A DNA stretch of 64,000 bases, from NCBI GenBank assembly GCA_016709575.1, contig JADJMM010000017.1:1-64000 (forward strand), read 5' to 3'. The position numbers were made by a program, and so were the translations under genes. Positions 48,089 through 56,407 of the stretch are shown one piece after another (position 1 is the stretch's first letter; every line of letters begins with the position of its first letter). The notes beneath the pieces were generated by a model. It did no database searches and was not told the DNA's origin. It worked only from the letters and a program-made list of their open reading frames with translations. This DNA is from Sphingobacteriaceae bacterium (GTDB lineage: Bacteria; Bacteroidota; Bacteroidia; B-17B0; Aurantibacillaceae).

Positions 48089-48618
48089 ATGAATATAAAA
48101 GCATTATATCCTTTCCTTCTGATTTTAGTTTTTTGGCTTCTTGTTCTAATCCCGATAAGGAAGTGAAACAAGAAATTAAAATAGATAAAGAGGCTCTTAA
48201 AAACCAATTTATTGAGGCGAATAAAATGCTGGCTAAAAAGGAGAATGATGATATGGATTCTTATGCCCGCAGTCATAATATGAACTTTATTAATACCGAT
48301 TTAGGTATACGTTACTACGTTTACGCCCCCTCCGCAAAAGGCGATAGCATTAAGGATAAAAGCGAAATTACTATCGAATACACCATTTCTTTATTAGATG
48401 GAACGGAATGTTATTCTTCTAAAGAAAAAGGACCAAGAACCTTTATTGTTGGTATGGAAGATATTGAAAGTGGTATTCACAAAGGGGTAAAATTTCTGAA
48501 AAAGGGCGATAAGGCAATTATGTTAATCCCCTCACATTTAGCGCATGGTTTATTGGGCGATATGAATAAAATTCCACCACAAATGCCTATTGTTTACGAT
48601 ATTCACATTCTTAATTAA
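48089..48618 (+). CDS. FKBP-type prolyl isomerase lipoprotein, GldI-like (one frameshift)
   Basis: Merged product 176 aa. The ATG at 48089 opens MNIKALYPFLLILVF; a missing T in the run near 48131 separates it from LASCSNPDKEV, which together make a proper lipobox. The single FKBP domain has ITIEYTISLLDGTECYSS, GIHKGVKFLKKGDKAIMLIPSHLAHG and the closing strand MPIVYDIHIL. It resembles GldI, the gliding-motility FKBP lipoprotein of flavobacteria, but the orthology is not proven. First gene of a run of five prolyl isomerases; divergent from nth. Confidence 0.83.
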
Positions 48619-48623
48619 TTTTA

Positions 48624-49460
48624 GTGAAGGGCTATCGTTTTCTTATAATCTTAATTGCCTTAATTATCATTGCTTGTTCGCGCAAAGCACCTGTTTATTT
48701 TGACGGATTTTCGCGAAACGAAGCCGGTTTGTATTACAAAATTGTTGGTATTGGTGATGGGGATTATAAAATTAATGTTTGGGATGATATTACATTCACA
48801 TGCAATTTTAAAAAACCAAATGATTCTATTTTCTTCTCTTCTTCCCGCGAAAACGTTTATTTTAATCCTGAAGATTCAGTAAATAAAGCTCTTTTTATCG
48901 CTCATTTTCCAAATTTAGTGAAGGGGGATAGCGTTATTTACTATGTAAAGACTAAAGCTTTTTTCGAGAGTTATTTTCAAACACCGGTACCCGATTATTG
49001 TAAAAATGATTCGCTTATCAAAGTGGAGGTGGGGATTAAAGAACTGATTAAAGAAATTAAAATCACCGATAAAGAACTCAAAACCATAAAGGATTTTATT
49101 AAAGAAAATAACTACGAAATAGTAACCGAACTTTCCAATAAAATTTTCATACTCGACCATAAACAAGGGGCCGGCACTGATGTGGTGGCGAAAGGAAAAT
49201 CGGTTAGTGTTAGCTATAAAGGACGTTTTTTAAACGATAGTTTATTCGATAATCCCGCCTACCCACTGCAATTTAACTACGGTACGCCCGACCAGCTATT
49301 AAAAGGCCTAAATTTTGTTATAAAGGGCATGCACAAAGGCGAATTTATTAAAATAATATTACCTTCGTACCTCGCTTATGGCGAAGGGGGAAACACCAAC
49401 GGAACCGTTGCACCATTTACTCCTTTGTTATACGAGGTAACAATAACAGACATAAAATAA
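48624..49460 (+). CDS. Lipoprotein with two FKBP-like domains
   Basis: 278 aa from a GTG start 5 bp after the previous stop. Lipobox LIALIIIACSRK. The N-terminal half (about residues 25-130) is a degenerate FKBP-like domain lacking the usual aromatic pocket; the C-terminal half is canonical: KSVSVSYKGRFLNDSLFDNP, LLKGLNFVIKGMHKGEFIKIILPSYLAYGEGG, APFTPLLYEVTI. It should act as a periplasmic foldase for exported proteins. Tight spacing to both neighbours indicates one operon. Confidence 0.85.
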   Translation: MKGYRFLIILIALIIIACSRKAPVYFDGFSRNEAGLYYKIVGIGDGDYKINVWDDITFTCNFKKPNDSIFFSSSRENVYFNPEDSVNKALFIAHFPNLVKGDSVIYYVKTKAFFESYFQTPVPDYCKNDSLIKVEVGIKELIKEIKITDKELKTIKDFIKENNYEIVTELSNKIFILDHKQGAGTDVVAKGKSVSVSYKGRFLNDSLFDNPAYPLQFNYGTPDQLLKGLNFVIKGMHKGEFIKIILPSYLAYGEGGNTNGTVAPFTPLLYEVTITDIK

Positions 49461-49466
49461 ACCAAC

Positions 49467-50396
49467 ATGAACAAACAACTTTTACTTACAACAACTATTG
49501 CCGCTTTAGCTCTTGTAGCTTGTAAAAATTCTGATTTTGAAGGCTATACAAAAGCTGAAAACGGAATGCATTATAAATTTTATAATCACGACGAAAGTGG
49601 TGCTACACCAAAAGAAGGTGATGGCGTTGCTTTTGCATTTATTATTAAACAATATTCTAACGATTCAATTTTAGTTGATTCTAAAACTATTACCGGTGAT
49701 GGTAGTGGTGTGTTTAAATACAGATTACCAAAATCTTCTTTCGCAGGAAGTATTGAAGATGGTTTGGCCATGATGAGCAAAGGCGATAGCGCTTCGTTTA
49801 TCATTAACGCAGATTCATTTTTCTTAAAAACTCAACGCGCTCCGTCGTTACCTCCACACATTAAGCCGGGCGATCATCTTTTAGTGACTATCTCAGTTAA
49901 AGACATCAAAGGTCAAAAAGAACTAGACGCTGAGCAAAAACAGCAACAAGCTGAAATGGAAAAGAAGATGATGGAAGCTCAGTCTGCTGAAAAACCAATG
50001 TGGGAAAAATATTTAGCAGATAATAAAATCACTACTAAACCAACAGCAAGCGGTTTAATTTATATCGAGACTAAAAAAGGTTCTGGTCCACACCCAGCAG
50101 CAACCGACCAAGTTGTAGTTCACTACACAGGAACTTTATTAGATGGCACAAAATTTGATAGTTCAATGGATAGAGGAGAACCTGCAACATTTGGTTTAAA
50201 TCAAGTTATACCGGGTTGGACTGAAGGTTTACAATTAATGTCGAAAGGCGGAAAAGCAAAATTGGTTATCCCATCAGCATTAGGTTGGGGAGCACAAGGT
50301 AACGGACAAATGATTCCTCCGTTCGCACCGGTTTTCTTTGAAGTTGAATTAATCGACGTATTAGGACCACAAGCTCAGGTTACTCCAGGAAAATAG
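49467..50396 (+). CDS. Lipoprotein with two FKBP domains and a coiled-coil linker
   Basis: 309 aa; lipobox LALVACKNSD. The N-terminal FKBP-like domain (about 25-145) lacks part of the active pocket. A Gln/Lys/Glu-rich helix (KELDAEQKQQQAEMEKKMMEAQ, about 150-175) follows, then a canonical FKBP domain (DQVVVHYTGTLLDGTKFDSS, FGLNQVIPGWTEGLQLMSKGGKAKLVIPSALGWG, PVFFEVELIDV). The architecture resembles FkpA/MIP, in which a helical linker gives dimers with chaperone activity. Starts 6 bp after the upstream gene. Confidence 0.88.
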   Translation: MNKQLLLTTTIAALALVACKNSDFEGYTKAENGMHYKFYNHDESGATPKEGDGVAFAFIIKQYSNDSILVDSKTITGDGSGVFKYRLPKSSFAGSIEDGLAMMSKGDSASFIINADSFFLKTQRAPSLPPHIKPGDHLLVTISVKDIKGQKELDAEQKQQQAEMEKKMMEAQSAEKPMWEKYLADNKITTKPTASGLIYIETKKGSGPHPAATDQVVVHYTGTLLDGTKFDSSMDRGEPATFGLNQVIPGWTEGLQLMSKGGKAKLVIPSALGWGAQGNGQMIPPFAPVFFEVELIDVLGPQAQVTPGK

Positions 50397-50453
50397 TGAA
50401 GTAGAGCAAAGCACACTTCATTACTTATATAAAAACAAAAGATACTAGAAGAG

Positions 50454-51422
50454 ATGGATAAGGATTTTTTAGCGAAGCAATCAGATGGATTGTATGCGAA
50501 ATTTGAAACAAGCAAAGGTGATATTTACACTGCGCTTGAGTTTAAGAAAACACCAATGACTGTTGCTAATTTTGTTGGTTTAGCGGAAGGTAAAATAAAA
50601 AACAAAGCTAAATCAGAAGGCACTCCATATTACGATGGATTAAAATTCCACCGTGTTATTCCTAATTTCATGATTCAAGGTGGCTGTCCTCAAGGTACAG
50701 GCACTGGTGGTCCTGGTTACAATTTTGAAGACGAATTCGATAGTAGTTTAAAGCATACAGGTCCTGGTATTTTAAGTATGGCGAATGCTGGTCCCGGAAC
50801 TAATGGCTCACAGTTTTTTATTACACATGTTGAAACTGCTTGGCTAGATGGTAAACATACCGTTTTCGGTCATGTTGTTGAAGGACAAGATGTAGTTAAC
50901 AAGATAGCAGGAAACGATTCGCTTAAGAAATTAACTATCCTAAGAAAAGGTAAAGACGCTGAAGCATTTGATGCTGCAAAAGTTTTTGAATTTGAAAAAG
51001 CTAATGTAGGAGCAAAAGCTGCGGCAAAAGCAAAAGAAGAAGAAGCCGAAAGAGCTAAAGCTAATGCTGAAGCTTTAAAACGTTTTGAAAAAGCGCAAAC
51101 TACTTCTTCAGGGTTGAAATATATTATTGAAAATGAAGGTAGCGGAACTTCTCCAAAAGCTACCGATCAAGTAACTGTTTTTTATAGAGGAACATTTACT
51201 GATGGAAAAGAATTTGATGGTAACATTGGCGGTAGACCAATTTCTTTTGGACTTAATCAAGTTATTGCTGGTTGGACAGAGGGATTGCAGTTAATGAAGC
51301 CAAACGGAAAAGCAGTGTTCTATATTCCGTATACTTTAGGGTATGGCGCTAATGGTTATCCGGGAGTTATCCCACCTAAAAGCGATCTTATATTCGAAGT
51401 AGAATTAGTAAAAGTAAATTAA
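50454..51422 (+). CDS. Cyclophilin-FKBP fusion prolyl isomerase, cytoplasmic form
   Basis: 322 aa. Residues 1-165: cyclophilin with FHRVIPNFMIQGGCPQG (catalytic Arg), GPGTNGSQFFIT, and AWLDGKHTVFGHV (cyclosporin-site Trp). A charged Ala/Glu/Lys helix (about 180-215) links to an FKBP domain (DQVTVFYRGTFTDGKEFDG, FGLNQVIAGWTEGLQLM, VIPPKSDLIFEVELV). No signal peptide is present and none is hidden upstream in another frame, so it should stay in the cytoplasm, unlike its neighbours. Dual-family immunophilins of this order are known from a few bacteria and protists. It is a tandem paralogue of the next gene. Confidence 0.9.
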   Translation: MDKDFLAKQSDGLYAKFETSKGDIYTALEFKKTPMTVANFVGLAEGKIKNKAKSEGTPYYDGLKFHRVIPNFMIQGGCPQGTGTGGPGYNFEDEFDSSLKHTGPGILSMANAGPGTNGSQFFITHVETAWLDGKHTVFGHVVEGQDVVNKIAGNDSLKKLTILRKGKDAEAFDAAKVFEFEKANVGAKAAAKAKEEEAERAKANAEALKRFEKAQTTSSGLKYIIENEGSGTSPKATDQVTVFYRGTFTDGKEFDGNIGGRPISFGLNQVIAGWTEGLQLMKPNGKAVFYIPYTLGYGANGYPGVIPPKSDLIFEVELVKVN

Positions 51423-51449
51423 GCATCTTAAAAATATAAAACCGTAATT

Positions 51450-52514
51450 ATGAAAAAACTGTTTTTATTAATCTCTGCCTTCACTTTATTAAGTTTCGGA
51501 GCAGTAGCACAAAAAAAAGAAAAGCAAAAAATCAGTAAGGCTGATAAAGAGTTTTTAGATAAACAAACAGACGGCATTTACGCCAAATTTGAAACATCAA
51601 AAGGAAGTATTTATTGTATTTTGGAAGAAAAGAAAACGCCAATGACAGTAGGTAACTTTATTGGTTTAGCTGAAGGAAAAATTAAAAACACGGCTAAAGC
51701 AGAAAACGTTCCATATTACGATGGATTAAAATTTCACCGCGTTATTCCAAGTTTCATGATTCAAGGTGGTTGTCCACAAGGAACTGGAATGGGCGATCCG
51801 GGTTATAAATTCCCTGATGAAATTGATACTACATTAAAACATGCAAAGCCGGGTGTTTTATCAATGGCTAATGCCGGTCCCGGTACAAACGGAAGTCAGT
51901 TTTTTATTACTCACGTACCAACGCCTTGGTTAGATGGTAAACACACTGTGTTTGGTCATGTAATACAAGGACAAGACGTAGTAGATAAAATTGTAGGTAA
52001 TGATACTTTAAAGCGTTTAGTTATTTTACGTAAAGGAAAAGAAGCTGAAGCATTTGATGGTGCTAAAACTTTTGAAACTGCTAAAGTTGACATGGTGAAG
52101 AAAGCTGAAGAAAAAATTAAAGCTGAACACATGGAGATGGAAAAAATAATGAAAGAAAAATATTCAGCAGCACAAACTTCAGGTTCTGGTTTAAAATACA
52201 TGATTGAAAAAGCAGGTGATGGTCCCGCTATGAAAACAGGCGATAACATTACTTTTCACTGCACAGGAACGTTATTAAACGGAACTAAGTTCTGGTCGTC
52301 TTACGACGGAGCTGGACAACCTTTATCAATGCCAATTGGTATGAATAAATTAATAGCGGGTATGGAAGAAGGGATTATGATGTTAAAGCAAGGCGGAAAA
52401 GCTAAATTGGTTATTCCTCCAAACTTAGGTTATGGTGATGCAGGTTCTCCTCCTGTAATTCCACCAAAAGCTTGGTTAGTATTTGATATTGAGGTTTTAA
52501 AAGTTGGTCAGTAA
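51450..52514 (+). CDS. Cyclophilin-FKBP fusion prolyl isomerase, exported form
   Basis: 354 aa. Same architecture as the upstream gene, but with a cleavable signal peptide (LLISAFTLLSFGAVAQ) and a lysine-rich segment after it. Cyclophilin motifs: FHRVIPSFMIQGGCPQG, GPGTNGSQFFIT, PWLDGKHTVFGHV. The FKBP part (DNITFHCTGTLLNGTKFWSS, MNKLIAGMEEGIMMLKQGGKAKLVIP) is more diverged, with an insertion of a few residues. Located in the periplasm or at the surface. Ends 6 bp before the Fur-family gene. Confidence 0.9.
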   Translation: MKKLFLLISAFTLLSFGAVAQKKEKQKISKADKEFLDKQTDGIYAKFETSKGSIYCILEEKKTPMTVGNFIGLAEGKIKNTAKAENVPYYDGLKFHRVIPSFMIQGGCPQGTGMGDPGYKFPDEIDTTLKHAKPGVLSMANAGPGTNGSQFFITHVPTPWLDGKHTVFGHVIQGQDVVDKIVGNDTLKRLVILRKGKEAEAFDGAKTFETAKVDMVKKAEEKIKAEHMEMEKIMKEKYSAAQTSGSGLKYMIEKAGDGPAMKTGDNITFHCTGTLLNGTKFWSSYDGAGQPLSMPIGMNKLIAGMEEGIMMLKQGGKAKLVIPPNLGYGDAGSPPVIPPKAWLVFDIEVLKVGQ

Positions 52515-52520
52515 TTTAAG

Positions 52521-53000
52521 ATGAGCGACGAAGCAAAGGAAGCGGTTGTAAAAATTTTAACCGACTATCTTGAACAAAACGGCCACCGAAAAACGGCTGA
52601 ACGCTTCGCTATTTTAAACGAAATTTATTCGCACGACGGGCACTTTGATATTGAAGGTCTTTACTTAATGATGAAAAATAAAAAGTACCGCGTTAGCCGC
52701 GCTACTCTTTATAATAACATTGAGTTGATGTTGGATGCGGGTTTAGTCATCAAACATCAGTTTGGTAAAAACCTCGCACAATTTGAGAAAGCTTACAAAT
52801 ACAAACAACACGATCATCTAATTTGCAGCGATTGCGAAAAAGTATTTGAATTTTGCGACCCGAGAATTATGCAAATTCAAAAAATGACAGAAGATATTTT
52901 ACATTTTGATATTTTTCATCATAGTTTGAATTTCTTCGCAAAATGCCGTCATTTAAAAGAAAAAGGAAAGTGCGAACACTATCAAACCCGTAAGACTTAA
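52521..53000 (+). CDS. Fur-family transcriptional regulator
   Basis: 159 aa. Winged-helix N-domain (HRKTAERFAILNEIYSHDGHFDIEGLYLMM, VSRATLYNNIELMLDAGLV) and a metal-binding C-domain (HDHLICSDCEKVFEF with CxxC, and a C-terminal CRHLKEKGKC in place of the usual second CxxC). It could be Fur, Zur or PerR-like; specificity is not readable. Fur proteins repress metal-uptake or peroxide-stress genes. It is joined to the prolyl-isomerase genes by only 6 bp, so it is probably cotranscribed with them. Confidence 0.9.
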   Translation: MSDEAKEAVVKILTDYLEQNGHRKTAERFAILNEIYSHDGHFDIEGLYLMMKNKKYRVSRATLYNNIELMLDAGLVIKHQFGKNLAQFEKAYKYKQHDHLICSDCEKVFEFCDPRIMQIQKMTEDILHFDIFHHSLNFFAKCRHLKEKGKCEHYQTRKT

Positions 53001-53073
53001 CATTGGGTAAATTAATATAAGTAAACACAACCGAAAGGCTACTAATAAAGTCTAACGGGTTAAAAACTATAAC

Positions 53074-53421
53074 ATGCTATTTAATTTTTCAATATCCGAG
53101 AAACCAACCTGTATCATCATTTCGTTAGAAGGTGAATTGATTGAAAAAAATCAAGCTATTGATTTATTAGCTAAGGTGGATGAATTAGTAGCAAGCGGTA
53201 AAACTAAAATTGCTATTGATTTAGCTAATTTAAAGTACATGAACAGTAGTGGACTCAACACTATGATACAATTGCTTACCAAAGCAAGAAAAGATGGGGG
53301 AGAGGTTGTTATTTGCAACATGAACAAAAAAATTAACGAGTTACTCCTTATCACCAAATTAAATACACTGTTTAAGGTTGTAGAAACCGAAGCAGAAGCC
53401 ATTGCAATTTTAGGAAAGTAA
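53074..53421 (+). CDS. STAS-domain anti-sigma factor antagonist
   Basis: 115 aa, a single STAS domain: ISLEGELIEKNQAIDLLAKV, IAIDLANLKYMNSSGLNTMIQLLTKAR with the phosphorylatable Ser in MNSSGL, and TLFKVVETEAEAIAIL. By family it is a switch in a partner-switching system, being phosphorylated by an HPK/RsbW-like kinase and dephosphorylated by a SpoIIE-type phosphatase; a TPR-SpoIIE phosphatase gene lies 5 kb away at 58434-60699. The next gene follows 1 bp later. Confidence 0.9.
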   Translation: MLFNFSISEKPTCIIISLEGELIEKNQAIDLLAKVDELVASGKTKIAIDLANLKYMNSSGLNTMIQLLTKARKDGGEVVICNMNKKINELLLITKLNTLFKVVETEAEAIAILGK

Positions 53422-53422
53422 A

Positions 53423-54081
53423 ATGAACTTCTTCGCCGGATTTATTAAAGGATTTGGTAATTGTTTTAAAGCATTTGATGTTTTATTTAATAAAGGCCTT
53501 TGGCCTTTTTTGCTTTATCCCTTAATCATTTGGATAATTACCTGGATACTTACCATTCTCGGCATTACTTTTTTAGCCGATGCTTTTGCTACTTGGGTGA
53601 GCGGCGTTTTAGAATTCGATAAAATTCCAGAAAGTGGACATTGGCTTTCATTTGCAAAACCATTTTTAACAGGCTACTTCAGTTTCTTTGTGTTTTGGGT
53701 GGTAAAAATTTTATTTTGGTTTGTATCGGGCACATTCTCTAAATACATTTTATTAATTGTACTCTCACCTTTGTTTGCATTGTTATCTGAAATTGCAGAT
53801 GAAAAATTAACAGGACAAAAATTTCCATTTTCATTTCCTCAACTCTTAAAAGATATTTAATGGATTACAACACCGAACGCTATCGTTATAATGTAAGTGA
53901 CAGCGTAAAGTTCATCCGCGCTAATATGGGATTAGTAATTGGCATTGGCTGCGTGTATGGTTTGTTTATGAGCATCCCAACTTTCGTTGGCGATATCATC
54001 GGCCTAATGTTTGGTCCGGCCTTAGCTGCTCTTGGTGCTACAATTAGTTTTCTTGAATTAAGAAATCAAACAAAACTCTAA
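53423..54081 (+). CDS. EI24/CysZ-like membrane protein, split and missing its middle
   Basis: Two ORFs (53423-53860 and 53860-54081) overlap as TAATG. The first begins FFAGFIKGFGNCFKAFDVLFNKGLWPFLLYPLIIW and has two or three helices, ending KFPFSFPQLLKDI. The second begins MDYNTERYRYNVSDSVKFIRANMG, a motif that normally follows a further hydrophobic hairpin of about 45-50 residues. That part is absent, so either about 140-150 bp were deleted or the gene is truly split. The family includes the sulfate permease-like CysZ; the substrate here is unknown. Confidence 0.75.
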
Positions 54082-54161
54082 AATGACATTTTTTTTTGTG
54101 TATCTAAATTTTTAGATTGATTAAAACTATTTTCTTTAGGTTCCTTGTAATTTTTATTGAT

Positions 54162-54169
54162 TAAATTTG
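54162..54169 (+). promoter_or_regulatory. -7 promoter box of the secreted esterase gene
   Basis: TAAATTTG matches TAnnTTTG, 22 bp before the ATG at 54192. A TTG-containing -33 candidate (CCTTGTAA) is closer than the usual spacing. Confidence 0.45.
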
Positions 54170-54191
54170 ATTATAATAAATAATCAGCTTC

Positions 54192-55334
54192 ATGAAGAAA
54201 TTTGTACTCGTTCTATTCGCATTCGTTTTTAGTATTTCAAGTTTACGAGCTCAGTGGTTCAATAAAACCTTGATGCATAACAGTCTTAGTAGGCAATATA
54301 GAGTTTACGTGCCTGCAATTTATAGCGCCAGCAATCCAGCCTCATTGGTGTTAACCTTACATGGCTTAGGTGATAACATGACCAATTTTAGCGGCATTGG
54401 AATGAATTACGTGGCCGATACAGCTAATATAATTGTTGTTGTTCCTCAAGCTGCAGCTGACCCGTTTGTAGGTACTGCTTGGAATTCCGGAGCAGGTTAT
54501 TTTTCTTATTATCCTAATGCATCCGTTAACGACGCAGATTTCTTATTAACCTTAATTGATAGTATTTGTCTAAATTATTCAATTAATCAAAGTAGAATTT
54601 ACAGTTGTGGTTTCTCCATGGGTGGATTTATGACTGAACGCCTTGCTTGTGAAAAAACAAATCGTTTTTCAGCTATTGCATCAGTAGCAGGAACAATTGG
54701 AAACGGACTTCCTGGATGTAATCCATTAAATAAAATCCCTGTTTTGCATTTTCATGGCACGGCGGATCAAACTGTAGCTTATACCAACAATAATTATGGT
54801 ATTGATGCTGATTCCTTAGTTAAATTCTGGACAAATAAAAATGCATGCAATGCACCTGTTATAACTAATATGCCTGATATAGCAAGTGATGGTTATACGG
54901 TTGATCATTATTATTATTCTGAACCATCTTTTAATGACGTTGAGTTTTTCAAGGTATTTAACGCACAACATGTTTGGTTAGGTCCGTCAAATGATATTAG
55001 TTATACTATTGAAATTTGGCGATTCTTTAATAAGCACAGAACAAGAGTGTTTAGCGGAATAGATGAGGTATCACTAGAAACTACGAATTTTGTATTATAC
55101 CCAAATCCTGCACAAAATGAAATAAAGGTCAAAGCAAAAGAAACTTTATCTGAAATTAAATCAATACATATTATTGATGCTGAAGGAAGAGAAGTATTGA
55201 GTATAATGATAAATGCCACAACAAATGATGATATTACTATTGATTCTTCAAAATTATCTGAAGGCTTATATAATGTTGTTATCGAAAACAAGGAAGGTGT
55301 AAAAGTTGCCGAGAAATTGGCGATAATGAAATAA
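54192..55334 (+). CDS. Secreted alpha/beta-hydrolase (polyhydroxybutyrate depolymerase/feruloyl esterase-like) with T9SS type A domain
   Basis: 380 aa; signal peptide (VFSISSLRAQ). Esterase domain (about 20-275): QYRVYVPAIY, LVLTLHGLGDNM (oxyanion), VVVPQAA, nucleophile Ser in YSCGFSMGGFM, VLHFHGTADQTVAY with the acidic residue, and the catalytic His candidate in NAQHVW. This pattern fits LpqC/PHB-depolymerase-type esterases. The C-terminal 75 residues are a type A sorting domain (FVLYPNPAQNEIKVKA, SIHIIDAEGREV, LSEGLYNVVIENKEG, KLAIMK). Secreted through T9SS; the substrate (ester polymer or feruloyl polysaccharide) is open. Confidence 0.87.
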   Translation: MKKFVLVLFAFVFSISSLRAQWFNKTLMHNSLSRQYRVYVPAIYSASNPASLVLTLHGLGDNMTNFSGIGMNYVADTANIIVVVPQAAADPFVGTAWNSGAGYFSYYPNASVNDADFLLTLIDSICLNYSINQSRIYSCGFSMGGFMTERLACEKTNRFSAIASVAGTIGNGLPGCNPLNKIPVLHFHGTADQTVAYTNNNYGIDADSLVKFWTNKNACNAPVITNMPDIASDGYTVDHYYYSEPSFNDVEFFKVFNAQHVWLGPSNDISYTIEIWRFFNKHRTRVFSGIDEVSLETTNFVLYPNPAQNEIKVKAKETLSEIKSIHIIDAEGREVLSIMINATTNDDITIDSSKLSEGLYNVVIENKEGVKVAEKLAIMK

Positions 55335-55350
55335 AAGCTTAATGTGCCGA

Positions 55351-55383
55351 AAAAAAGCCCTTCCAACTGGAAGGGCTTTTTTG
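55351..55383 (+). terminator. Terminator after the secreted esterase gene
   Basis: AAAAAGCCCTTCC / GGAAGGGCTTTTTT perfect stem with an AACT loop and T6, 16 bp after the stop codon. Confidence 0.9.
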
Positions 55384-55598
55384 TTTGATTTTTTTTACTT
55401 GTTTACTGGACACCATTTTTAAAGGCTGGCATGGGGATTCCGTCTAGGCGGATTGAATCTTATTCACAAACATGAAAAATACAAATTCTTAAACATTAGC
55501 TACAACGGCTATGTTCAGTAGATTTTGAAATACTGCGGGATTATGTTTGAGTACTGATGATAAAATGGTTACTTTTATTTTTATTCTGAAGAACTGTT

Positions 55599-56096
55599 AT
55601 GACCAATAACGATATATTACGCCGCATTCGCTACACCTTCGATTTCAATAATCGTAAAATGCTGGAGATATTTGCCTCAGTCGGGTATGAGGCGAAGCCC
55701 TCTCAAATCATAGCTTGGTTACAAAAAGATGGTGATCCGGATTTAGTTGAACTGAATGATAATGAATTGGCATATTTTTTAAATGGTTTTATTAACGAAA
55801 AGCGCGGTAAGAAAGAAGGCGAACAGCCTGTACCCGAGACAACATTAAACAACAATGTTATTTTTAGAAAGTTGAAAATAGCACTGAATTTAAAAGACAC
55901 CGATATTCTTGAAATTATGAAGTCGGTCGACTTGCCTATGAGTCCTCACGAATTAAGCGCCTTCTTCCGCAAACCTGACCAAAAGCAATTTCGAATCTGT
56001 CATGATCAGTTTCTGCGCAATTTTTTACATGGTATGCAATTAAGATACCGTCCTGCAACTAATAAAAGAAGAAACGAAATAAGTTCTGAATTATAA
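55599..56096 (+). CDS. DUF1456 (YehS-like) protein
   Basis: 165 aa made of two DUF1456 repeats: NNDILRRIRYTFDFNNRKMLEIFASVG...LNDNELAYFLNGFINEKRG and NNVIFRKLKIALNLKDTDILEIMKSVDLPMSPHELSAFFRKPDQKQFRICHDQFLRNFLHGMQLRYR. The family is widespread, cytoplasmic and uncharacterised. It stands alone after about 200 bp of non-coding sequence that shows nothing of note. Confidence 0.92.
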   Translation: MTNNDILRRIRYTFDFNNRKMLEIFASVGYEAKPSQIIAWLQKDGDPDLVELNDNELAYFLNGFINEKRGKKEGEQPVPETTLNNNVIFRKLKIALNLKDTDILEIMKSVDLPMSPHELSAFFRKPDQKQFRICHDQFLRNFLHGMQLRYRPATNKRRNEISSEL

Positions 56097-56105
56097 ATGC
56101 GAATT

Positions 56106-56407
56106 CTAGTTTTTCTTTTTACTTTCAGTTTTTGCTTTTTTTATAGAGTCAATTTGTGCTTGGTTTGGTGCAGAATGAATTACTGCGGTAGTTTTTGTAG
56201 GTGTAGCAGTGCTGTCTTTTTTATCCCACCACTTGTATCCGTTGATCCGGAATTGCTTGGCGTTTGAGAATTGGAATTTACAGCCCCGCTATTTGTTGTA
56301 ACACTCGGTTTTGTTTCAGTAGTAGTAGAAGTGTTTTTTCTTGATTGGCATGAAACAACAAGTGCACAAACAACAAACAATTTAGTTGGTAATAATAATT
56401 TTTTCAT
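56106..56407 (-). CDS. Small Ser/Thr/Lys-rich lipoprotein (one frameshift)
   Basis: Merged product 100 aa. Lipobox (VCALVVSCQSRK), then a low-complexity Ser/Thr/Asn linker and a charged C-terminus (APNQAQIDSIKKAKTESKKKN). One G is missing near 56228, which otherwise truncates the protein at 75 codons. No domain recognised. Its start overlaps the end of the restored upstream T9SS gene by 26 bp. Convergent with DUF1456, 9 bp apart. Confidence 0.65.
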
